NCBI GenBank assembly: GCA_938085045.1 | Contig: CALKGI010000046.1 | Span: 1 to 46,761 of the forward strand | From: an uncultured Alteromonadaceae bacterium | GTDB lineage: Bacteria > Pseudomonadota > Gammaproteobacteria > Enterobacterales > Alteromonadaceae | DNA length: 46,761 nucleotides | Direction: 5' to 3' | Shown here: positions 1 to 8,300 of the stretch, one piece after another | Numbering within the stretch: the stretch's first letter is position 1 | Layout of the letters: every line of letters starts with the position of its first letter | Notes under the pieces: generated by a model | Told to the model about the DNA's origin: nothing | What the model saw: the letters and a program-made list of their open reading frames with translations, nothing else | Database searches by the model: none | Translations under genes and position numbers: made by a program

Positions 1-559
1 CAACGACCTTAAATGGTTTCGTTACTTTAGAAGCAAAGCGTGATATATCGAACTCAATATACCGCCATCCACTACAATCCAACCCGGCTCCAAATGTACA
101 TTCAAGCTTAAAATCCAATGGTTCACCTTGCTCATCCTTAATATCAAGCTCCATGTCATATGGTGTTTCTTTTATAAACTCAAAAAACTCATCCGATGGA
201 AATAAAAATGCTCTATATTCTTTTTGATGTTTAAATCTTGAATGCTCAACGTCAGATATTTGCTCAGTAGATAAGAGGTTTTGATAATCTCTTTCTGCGA
301 TGAAAAGCTCTACATCGTAGTGGCTGGATATTCAATTGCTTATTAAATTATTTTGGGCACCGCTTTTCCTAACAACACACTTAAACTTAGCACTTCTTTC
401 AAAATCGATTCGAAGTTCAGCTAAATGTCCGGAAATACGACTAATTAAATGTCGTACCGTTAATGTCCTTCCTGCGAATGCAATTAAACATTCATGACTT
501 TGATAAACTTTAATGTAACCTTGAAATAGTTCACCAACAAATGCAGATCCAACCATCAA
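1..559 (-). pseudogene. Unknown gene, broken by an in-frame TGA, running off the left edge
   Basis: A minus-strand reading frame starts at ATG 556 (or TTG 559), runs about 75 codons and stops at a TGA near 332. The same frame then stays open with protein-like composition to the window edge (about 110 further codons, starting I-S-S-H-Y-D-V-E-L-F and including D-C-S-G-W-R-Y-I-E-F-D). An AGG lies just upstream of the start. One frame open on both sides of a single stop suggests a nonsense mutation, a sequencing error or, less likely, readthrough. No SECIS-like element was looked for in detail. I do not recognise the family. The gene is incomplete, because its 3' end lies outside the window. Confidence 0.45.
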
Positions 560-750
560 AACCTAACACCATGATATAATTTATACTTTTAACCTTTCTT
601 AGTAGTTTTCACTCTGCCCTGTTGAATATACAACTCTTCAAAAATTACGTTATTGCGGTAAAAATCAAGATTTATTTAACCATAAGGCTTGCAAAGAACG
701 GTAATGTAAGAGAGAGTCAGGTTGTATATAGCTACCTCAAGTATTTAACA

Positions 751-1335
751 ATGAAGATAATTGAAATATGTAATATTAGAGCCGGGACTTCTTTTCCCCG
801 CAAACCAAAACACAGCGAGAATGGCGATTACTGGGTATTGGAAAGCTTTTGTTTGGATGTGGCAGGCAACATTAATTTTGCTGACTTGGTACATGTCTCA
901 AGTCACGATATGCGACCGCCGTCTATGTCACTTAGGACTAATGATATATTAATCAGGTCTAAAGGGGCAAAGCACCAAGCGATTTTATTTAATGAGCCTG
1001 CCGCACAGCAATGCATTTGCCCTACATCTTACTTTTTGGTCTTAACCGTTACTCAATTTGAGTTAGTCATACCTGAGTTTTTGGTCTGGCTGTTGAATCA
1101 GCCGCAATACCAACAAGCCCTTTCAGGATTAGCGGGTGGCGCCACCGTAAAGCATTTAACCAAGACTAGGCTAACTACATTAACCCTAGATATCCCACCA
1201 CTGGACAAACAGCAACAAATCTTGTCGTTGGCGGGACTGATACAACAAGAAACAGCCCTGATTGCCGAGATTGCAGCATTGCGTCATGAATATTACTTGA
1301 GTACGACATCAACATTCCTGGAGGGCAAGCCATGA
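751..1335 (+). CDS. HsdS-like DNA specificity protein with a single target-recognition domain
   Basis: This is a 194-residue protein resembling one half of a type I restriction-modification specificity subunit. Such proteins recognise the DNA target and dock the methylase. The TRD-like features are a start like S-subunit TRDs (I-C-N-I-R-A-G-T-S-F-P), the central D-I-L-I-R-S-K-G-A-K, A-G-G-A-T-V-K-H-L followed by L-T-L-D-I-P-P-L-D-K-Q-Q-Q-I, then a helical tail that would form the conserved dimerisation arm. An in-frame TTG at 622 gives 43 more residues, but that stretch looks non-coding, so ATG 751 is preferred. Normal HsdS proteins have two TRDs in about 400 residues. This one would have to dimerise, as half-size S subunits do. 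It overlaps the downstream methylase by four bases (ATGA), which implies translational coupling. The family call is from motifs only. Confidence 0.7.
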   Translation: MKIIEICNIRAGTSFPRKPKHSENGDYWVLESFCLDVAGNINFADLVHVSSHDMRPPSMSLRTNDILIRSKGAKHQAILFNEPAAQQCICPTSYFLVLTVTQFELVIPEFLVWLLNQPQYQQALSGLAGGATVKHLTKTRLTTLTLDIPPLDKQQQILSLAGLIQQETALIAEIAALRHEYYLSTTSTFLEGKP

Positions 1336-2624
1336 AACTAACGGTTACAGATCTATTCTGTCAGTTGAATATCGCAATCGAAATAGCGGCACCCAACAGC
1401 ACTAAAAAGAGTGAGCTTGAGTTTGTAAGTTTGTTTGTTATTTATGCCCATTATCGACAACGTTTCATCACTTATGAAGACCAAGAAAAGCAACCGCAAT
1501 CATTTTCTGAGCTTTTACAGTACCTGATAGTTGAGCTGTCAACAAATGAATCCACTAGTGCGTATTTGGTTGGTATCAAATCACTTGTCAATAAATTAAT
1601 AATCGAACTAGCGCAGATTTATGACGAGCTGAATAAGCGAATATTCGACGACAGCTCGCCAATGTCAGCTTTTGACACTTGTTTACATATAATGAGTGAC
1701 AGCATTTACAGAGATACAGGACAATTCAATACACCCGCAAGCATTTGCGATATAAGCCAGCAGCTTTTTGGTGAAATACACACTGGTAGCGGTAGTATTT
1801 TGGACTTTAACGCTCGTACTGGTGAGTGGGGTGAATATGCACAAAACGCTAATCCCCAGAATAGGCTGGCAGTCACTCATTTGTGCTTCGATACGTGTCA
1901 CTATTTGTTGGCGAAAATGCGTGCGTTACTCATTAACAATAGCGCAGCAGAGACCATTTTATTGGAGCAATACAATTTGAGCGAGGTTAAACCGAATCAC
2001 TATGATTTTGTGGTTTCCAACCCGCCATTTGGCAAAGTGGTCAATAGCAAGCACCGAAGTGACAGCGGTACCAAAGAGGCTTTTTTTCTAAGGCACGCGC
2101 TTTTAACTTGTAAGGAAAATGGCAAAATTGCCTTTGTTGTGCCAGAAGGATTTTTATTCAGAAAAGATCAGGGTTACAGAGACGACTTCGATTTGAGACA
2201 AGAATTAACGGATAGCAAAGCAATAAAGGCCGTTATTCGGTTACCAGACTCCACGTTCTATCCTTACGCAAAAATCAGGACCGCACTGCTCTTTATTGAC
2301 AAAAGCCAAGAAAACCAGACCGTCACTTTTATTGATATTACAAAATCGCCGTCATCCTTGTCAGACTTGGATATAGCCAATATTAATAAATTGGTCAACG
2401 AATCTATCGACGCGCCGGAAATAACACATGCAGTGATAGACCAGCAACAACTGCTCGATAGTGGGTATGACTGGCAAGTACACAAATACATTAAATCAGG
2501 CGCACAACGTGAACAACGTGCAGCCAATTTGATTAGCGGTGAACTGGCTAAAAAAGAAACTAAATTACTTCAAGTCAAGGCGCAAATCGCCAAAGTGATT
2601 GCACACATGGGAGTAACAAAGTAA
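1332..2624 (+). CDS. HsdM-like N6-adenine DNA methyltransferase
   Basis: 430 residues. The catalytic motif IV of N6-adenine methylases, N-P-P-F-G, is at residues 230-234, preceded by Y-D-F-V-V-S. It is followed by G-K-I-A-F-V-V-P-E-G-F-L-F and L-R-Q-E-L, then A-V-I-R-L-P, an arrangement typical of type I HsdM proteins (family knowledge). Upstream, G-Q-F-N-T-P is the usual entry to the SAM domain. Motif I, normally D-P-x-x-G-[ST]-G-G-F, reads D-F-N-A-R-T-G-E-W, so the first glycine is missing. The C-terminus (from about 395) is a probable coiled coil. The gene starts inside the end of the HsdS-like gene and its stop overlaps the next start (TAATG). No HsdR lies in the operon. It may be a solitary methylase, or a non-methylating DNA-binding derivative if the motif I change matters. 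Confidence 0.75.
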   Translation: MKLTVTDLFCQLNIAIEIAAPNSTKKSELEFVSLFVIYAHYRQRFITYEDQEKQPQSFSELLQYLIVELSTNESTSAYLVGIKSLVNKLIIELAQIYDELNKRIFDDSSPMSAFDTCLHIMSDSIYRDTGQFNTPASICDISQQLFGEIHTGSGSILDFNARTGEWGEYAQNANPQNRLAVTHLCFDTCHYLLAKMRALLINNSAAETILLEQYNLSEVKPNHYDFVVSNPPFGKVVNSKHRSDSGTKEAFFLRHALLTCKENGKIAFVVPEGFLFRKDQGYRDDFDLRQELTDSKAIKAVIRLPDSTFYPYAKIRTALLFIDKSQENQTVTFIDITKSPSSLSDLDIANINKLVNESIDAPEITHAVIDQQQLLDSGYDWQVHKYIKSGAQREQRAANLISGELAKKETKLLQVKAQIAKVIAHMGVTK

Positions 2625-3541
2625 TGGATTGGTTAACAAATACAAATTCAATCATTAGCATCATTGTTGGGTTAACTATTTTGGTCCCCTCGTCGATATT
2701 GGCAATTAAGAAATTTAGATCAAATTACATTGACATTGAGTACCCTGCATCAGTTGCAGGCCGATTTATCACGCTATTTGAAGCACATGGTGTGCACCGT
2801 AACCAAATCCCTTCATTTTTTGATCATGGACTGACGCTGCATCATTTTGGCATTGACAGTGAACTGCTAAAACATCTGGACGACGACATTTTACGTGATG
2901 CGGCAAAATTATTTGCCGTGAACTTAGAGTGGTTGCAAGGCGCGACAGAGCAACCATACGAGACCCATCATTTTGACCAAAGTCTTAATGCTTGTGAAGA
3001 ATTTTTATGCGCTTTAAAAGCGTCAGGTAATGCGCTGCGAGGTTATGTGATGAACAGCGATTTGCCCCGAGACAATGACGAATATAACGCTGCGATTGTG
3101 ATCAAAGAAGAAATTGGTGAGGTCAATGGCAGAACGATTTCTCGGCTACACATATGCGGTGGCTGGCTGTTTAATCGTTGGAAAAGCAGAGCCTATATGG
3201 CGGCTTGTGCTTCAATAATGATGAACAATAGTATTTGGTTAATAGGCAAACAATCCCAATGCAAATGGTTATCTCAATTTTGTAAAGGTCATAGATTGCC
3301 TGAGTATGATTATCAGGATAGTGATTTTTCGTTTCCACTGAGAAAAACATGGTATGTTGACGAATTACTCGAACAGCCTATTAAGTATCTGGAAGGGATA
3401 GACCCTGAAAAAGATAACTTTGCTATTAAAGCCGCCATTTCCAAATGGCTAGAATTAGAAGCTGATGGATACATGTGTATCAACAAGTATAACAATCGCG
3501 AAAAAATAAGGGCATATTTTGAAAACTATGACGTTTGTTGA
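2624..3541 (+). CDS. Membrane-anchored protein of unknown function in the methylase operon
   Basis: 305 residues, third gene of the operon, with its start codon overlapping the methylase stop by one base. Residues 8-27 form one N-terminal transmembrane segment (I-I-S-I-I-V-G-L-T-I-L-V-P). Next, at about 45-110, is a helical region (R-F-I-T-L-F-E-A-H-G-V then H-R-N-Q-I-P) that faintly recalls helix-turn-helix domains. The rest is a soluble alpha/beta domain with several Trp and Cys residues, for example H-I-C-G-G-W-L-F-N-R-W. I cannot assign the soluble domain. Coupling to HsdS/HsdM-like genes suggests a functional link, possibly an effector or sensor in place of HsdR. That is inference. Confidence 0.55.
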   Translation: MDWLTNTNSIISIIVGLTILVPSSILAIKKFRSNYIDIEYPASVAGRFITLFEAHGVHRNQIPSFFDHGLTLHHFGIDSELLKHLDDDILRDAAKLFAVNLEWLQGATEQPYETHHFDQSLNACEEFLCALKASGNALRGYVMNSDLPRDNDEYNAAIVIKEEIGEVNGRTISRLHICGGWLFNRWKSRAYMAACASIMMNNSIWLIGKQSQCKWLSQFCKGHRLPEYDYQDSDFSFPLRKTWYVDELLEQPIKYLEGIDPEKDNFAIKAAISKWLELEADGYMCINKYNNREKIRAYFENYDVC

Positions 3542-3764
3542 AAAAGTGCCGTAACAACCAAGACGAAAAGAATTCGGCACGTTAACTGATTGCTTTGATA
3601 TTTAATTATTTGATACCTTGACGGCGCCTAATAAATTAGCCAGAAAAACCAAAAGAACACTATCTATGTCTGAATACAGATTAGTCGAAACCCAACTTAA
3701 AAGTACGGGCTGGCAGGTAAAATCCGACCCTGCTTTATTAACCCTTGACACACCTTGTGTAGAA

Positions 3765-3817
3765 ACAATAAAGTTTGCCCGACTTTGGCATTTCAGACAA
3801 TAAAGTTTGCCCAACTT
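3765..3817 (+). repeat. Two direct copies of a 21-bp repeat
   Basis: Copy 1 spans 3765-3785 and copy 2 spans 3797-3817, a period of 32 bp. They share ACAATAAAGTTTGCCC and a following ACTT, with one mismatch at the base between. They sit at the end of a short unassigned frame. They could be a scar or terminal repeat of a vanished mobile element, but no transposase is nearby. Confidence 0.6.
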
Positions 3818-4016
3818 ATAAGTCTTAATGCACCATTACGATACATTATGATGCAGGCGTAGCTTCTTGTTTGTTGGATAGGATCAGTGTGATGTTGGCC
3901 AATAAAACCGAATTCCATATAAAGAACCAGAATAGGCAGTAACAATATTGCAGCGCAGTTACCAATTTCAAAGGAAAATATCAACCTTCAAGTGATAACA
4001 TGACCTTTATTTTCAA

Positions 4017-4049
4017 GGTTAAGTGGTTCATTTCAAATATAACTTAACC
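4017..4049. repeat. Perfect 8-bp inverted repeat
   Basis: GGTTAAGT (4017-4024) pairs perfectly with ACTTAACC (4042-4049) across a 17-base spacer. No T-run follows, so it is not a typical intrinsic terminator. It may be an operator or a remnant; no role is assigned. Confidence 0.4.
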
Positions 4050-4079
4050 AAGGGGATCAGCAAAATGCGATCACACACT

Positions 4080-4600
4080 TCCCCAGCAGCAGTCATATTT
4101 AGTCATTGACTTGGTCTAAAAATGGCAAGATGCTAGCTCTTACTGTTGATCAAAGGCTCAATTCACTCATCTTCGTACCTTTTAATTTCTTGAGTGTGTT
4201 GCAATGGACAGGAGAAAATTCACTGTTGTTAAAAATCACAGATCAACAACGCCAACAAGTGGCTTTAAATAAAATAAACACAAATCATTGCCGAACTAGC
4301 CAATACGCAGTCATCGGGGGTCCTTTATTGTTCATGACAATCAACTGGTACTACTTGATAGCCAAGGTGCTAACTGAACTTATCCACTTCAAGCACAAAC
4401 CAAACAATTGATACACCAAGGCGATAGCAGCATTATTAGTCTTAAAGATACAAAACGGGTCCATAGAAAATGACTCTACTCTCCTTACAACTTCAGGTAA
4501 GAAATTTGATGATATTTCATCCTTGAATAAAGACAATTCACAAACGCCTTCTGGTTTCAATATTGATATACCCAGCGTTATTAACAACTATCACAGGTTT
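4080..4600 (+). pseudogene. Decayed fragment, possibly of a CadC-like regulator with a beta-propeller sensor domain
   Basis: Protein-like stretches appear in successive frames. One has W-S-K-N-G-K-M-L-A-L-T and L-Q-W-T-G-E-N-S-L-L-L-K-I-T from 4109. Another, from about 4317, has V-H-D-N-Q-L-V-L-L-D-S-Q-G-A-N, a stop, then T-Y-P-L-Q-A-Q-T-K-Q-L. These patterns recall the PD40/WD40-like repeats in the C-terminal half of CadC-type winged-helix regulators common in Alteromonadales (family knowledge, by eye). At least two frame changes and several stops make an intact gene impossible. The DNA-binding half was not found upstream. The later stretch 4450-4600 is open in yet another frame but is not recognisable. 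Confidence 0.4.
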
Positions 4601-4635
4601 TGAATTATTCAATGCCGTCAACCACCCACTATTGT

Positions 4636-5259
4636 TTATAAACACTGTTTTTTGATAGTTTGGCACAGTTGATTGAACTGACCGATAAGATGGTCTTTTT
4701 TGGCAGCGATATTTAGCGCGCCTTGGCTAGTGTTTTTAATCTTGGTCAGTCTTTGCTTCAACTCGTTGATGGCTTTCTTTTTCGTCGCAATACTGGCCGC
4801 ACCGTTTATTATGCCGTACTTCGCCCATACAAAACCGGCAACTGAAACAACACAACCCAAGCCAGCTGACGAGGGACAACCAATCAAACCCATCGTTGCG
4901 ATGATATTGCCAACCGAAACCGACTCTATGTAGTCACCTTTATCAGCCTTTAGCATTTTCTTGTCTTTGTCGAGTTCAAGTTCAAGCGCTGCAATTGCCA
5001 ACAAAGAAGTGTTAGTTGCCGAAATGCCATCCGAATTCAAAAGCTCAGATGCCTTTAAAAACAGCTGGCCGCGGCTTGCTTCCAATAGAGGACAACTCAA
5101 AGTTCGATTGTCCAGTGTGACCTTTTTATTTTTTACTTGTAGTGATTTCAGACATGATGGGTCTAGATTTGCCGAAAATACCGATGGGCAGAATAACAGC
5201 AACAGTAATATCATACTGAGTTTATGATTGATTTTTTTAGATATGAATAAATAAGACAT
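4636..5259 (-). CDS. Small exported protein of unknown function, divergent from the giant lipoprotein operon
   Basis: About 207 residues from ATG 5259, chosen because GGGAG precedes it at a good distance; an in-frame start at 5289 would add ten residues. A signal peptide is clear (hydrophobic M-I-L-L-L-L-L-F-C-P-S-V-F-S-A, cleavage expected after it). The mature part has several Cys residues, a charged helical middle (L-E-L-E-L-D-K-D-K-K) and a Gly/Ala-rich hydrophobic stretch of about 40 residues with two Cys (G-L-I-G-C-P-S-S-A-G-L-G-C), then a basic helical tail. The hydrophobic stretch could be a membrane hairpin. It shares an 85-bp divergent promoter region with the next operon, which suggests co-regulation. 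No family is recognised. Confidence 0.6.
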   Translation of the reverse strand: MSYLFISKKINHKLSMILLLLLFCPSVFSANLDPSCLKSLQVKNKKVTLDNRTLSCPLLEASRGQLFLKASELLNSDGISATNTSLLAIAALELELDKDKKMLKADKGDYIESVSVGNIIATMGLIGCPSSAGLGCVVSVAGFVWAKYGIINGAASIATKKKAINELKQRLTKIKNTSQGALNIAAKKDHLIGQFNQLCQTIKKQCL

Positions 5260-5344
5260 TAGCTCGCTCCCGACTCGTTTTTTTCCCAAAACAACTATAC
5301 TGTTTTATATAGCATAGTGATAATCGGCCAAGGAACCAAGTACG

Positions 5345-8300
5345 GTGAACCATTTATTTTACAAGACCTCAATCATTCTCACCCTCTGTTTAGGGTTATT
5401 ACTGACCAGTTGTAAAGATACTCGCCACCCCATTTGGCAACCTTCCGCGAAGATATCAAAAACTGTTGCAACGGAATTACAAACACTTAATACCCAGTTA
5501 CAGCGACACCTACAATACCTTAGCGACCTCACGCTAAACTCAGGCCAAACAGACGACATGCAAGCCTGTCAAGCGTTAGCCAGATCGGAATACTTCCATG
5601 ATGCTTTTGATTTACAACCAGAAAAAATCAAAGGCCATCTTGTAGCCCAGATAAAACGACAAGGCGTACCAAAGGCCGCAGTGCAGTTTAATTCGATTTA
5701 CCCTTGGCTCGACAGCGCTGCTTTGCAAAACATAGCCACGCAACTGGAAAAATACCGCAATGCCAGCGACATGATAGATAGCTTCGAGATCGAGGCGGTT
5801 TTTGCCGGACAAATATGCGCGTTGCTGGACGATGCAAAATTAAGCGAGCAGCAACACAGGCTCGATCACACGCTTGCAGTGCAATTGCTTCAATTAGGCA
5901 AAGCAAGCAAACAGTGGCTGGGGATATCACTCGAACCGCTCAACGCAGTGATCGAGTTAAACGAAAAAGAACGTGCGACCCTGGCGCAAAAAACAACTTG
6001 TATCAATGCCCTACGCAAAAATAACGCAAACACTGAATCGGTATGCTCGCAATACTTACCAACATTGACCAAATTGACGCAAAGCGAACTCGATGCCAGA
6101 TTATATGCACTATATAACAGTCATACGCGTATGCGTCATCAAACAGGCCTCGCTATCAGTGATGAACTCACTAGTTTGCAAACACCACTCAAGCAATTAC
6201 TTACGCATTTAAACGCCCCCGCCACACAAGGCAACTTTATGCAGTTACTGGCAACAATAACGCAACAAGCCAACAAAACAGCCCAACTTTACCAACTAAC
6301 GGCAACTGATCGAATTACCTGTAATGATAAAACAAACACTAGTTGTAAGTTACTTCTGGCGAGTAATGAAAATAACTCTGTCAAACTGTTGGGCAGGCTT
6401 ACAGGCAATAGAAATCTGACCCAAACTACCGGCGCGGCAGTTAAGGCTTTGGTTGAGGTCAGCTATGACTCTCAAAACAAGCAATGGCAATGGCGTAAAA
6501 ATATGCCTTTTGAGTTACAGATCAGCGCCCTGGATGATGCAGGTTTTGCCCATTACTTGACGGCCAAAACAGATAAACTCGAAGAGAGAACCCCTGCCTA
6601 TCAAACCCGAACTTGGCCGTTGGGTTTACGCAGTCCCAGTGTTCAAGTTAACTTGGTCGCAAGTAACGGGGTTCCGAGCTTGGTTGTAACCAAAAACGCA
6701 TTGCAAAATGCTCATTGGCAAACCCGAGAAAGTGAAATGACTGATACACTGCATGAACTGGGGATCCCTAAATATATGGGACTAGCGTTTAAAGGTGTCG
6801 ATTGGCAGAATGGCTTTGGGCTGTCTTTAGAATTAACAGCCGAGATTATCTCGAATAATTCAAGTAATACAACCATAACACTATCAGACCGACAAACGCT
6901 GCCACAGTTGCGTCAACGCGTCGCCAAGAAGTCGCAAACGGCATTGTTGAAGATCATAGCAAAAACCAACCAAGCACTAACTAAAGGTGGCAACGCCCAG
7001 CTATCAAGCCCAACTCCCCTACCCAATGCCAATTTAACCAATATCGGCCTGCATACACTTCACCCACTTAAGCTTAATTACCACTTTAGCGATAAATCAA
7101 GCGGCATTGCTTTTAGTGCACAAGGCAAACTAGGCGACGCCTCACAATTACAACTCCAATACATTACGCCTGATGCTGAGCAGTTTAAATACATCTTGGC
7201 CAACAACCTTGACGGCAGTAAGACTAAAACTTCAACTAAAAACATAATAATGGCACAACAAACGCTTCAGCAGTCCCTTAAAAAAGACATTTTAAAAAAT
7301 GCCGATATAAGGTCAACGGACACCCAAATAGCCATCGAAGCAATGTTGAATAAGAAGATCCATGACAACAGCACCATTGACACTTTGCTTATTGACAGCC
7401 AAATCATCAAAAGCTTGGTGCAGCAAATTCCTAAGTACAGCCAACAAAGCTTGGCCTTGATAACCACTGAGACGTTGCGTGGCAAAATCAAAGAAGCAAA
7501 TAAGCACTTGAAAGATGTGATCAGTAAGCAAATCGTGTTGACTAGTCAACTGCCCAACGAGCTGAAAAATAGCGATATTGATACTTATATTGCTATCGCC
7601 CAAGAGGCCGCTACAAAGCAAGCCTGGTTGCAGGTGCAAGGTGAGTCTGTTGATAAAACGTTTAGTACCGCCTCGCAAGTAATTCACAACCAACTGCGCA
7701 GCCACTTTCCTTTACTACGCCAAGCAGTAGAAGGAATCAGTGCCGACAAGCAAATCGTCAAACGTCAAGTTATAGAAACTGCTCTGCTCCATTTTTTGCG
7801 GCGCGACAGCAATCGTAAACTATTGATAAATGCCTCGGCGGCTGCTAAAGACATATTGAAAAACCTTGGGTTAACGGGCCACAGTTTATTGGCGATAAAC
7901 GACAGCATCGTCAATCATTGCGCGAGATACAACTGTGATAACACGGCAGCTTTGAGCGAACAGGTTATCGATGGCTTATTGCGAAAAAGTCAAACTCAAC
8001 TCTCCCAAACATTAAAGCAAAACGTTTGGCAATGGTTGGATAAACCGGGGCAGATCCCCAAGGAATTATCAAAAGTTGTAACAGGGGCACTGCAAAAGGC
8101 CACTGCAATCAGCGAATTACAGCACCAGAAAATGCAAACAGGTTTGGATAAATACCACCAACAACAACAACAAATTGAAGCGCAGATACGCTCTTTGCCG
8201 CAGACCCTAAAAATCGACAAACTTAACGCTCAAATCGATGCTGCAACCGGTCAGGCTCGTTTTACCATCAAGCTAAGCGAACAACAGCACCGCAGTGGAA

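Larger units (their letters stand above)
3542..4060. other. Gene-poor interval with a short direct repeat and an inverted repeat
   Basis: No convincing gene is present. A 61-codon frame at 3618-3803 (TTG start, or ATG 3666) has no recognisable product and may be a fragment. Two direct copies of ACAATAAAGTTTGCCC followed by RACTT lie at 3765-3785 and 3797-3817. A perfect 8-bp inverted repeat, GGTTAAGT/ACTTAACC, with a 17-base spacer, lies at 4017-4049. The interval is AT-rich and looks like decayed or recombined DNA between the methylase operon and the next genes. Confidence 0.5.

Noticed and set aside
622..750. N-terminal extension of the HsdS-like gene from TTG 622
   Set aside because: The extra 43 residues lack TRD features and the codons look non-coding; ATG 751 fits the family start better.
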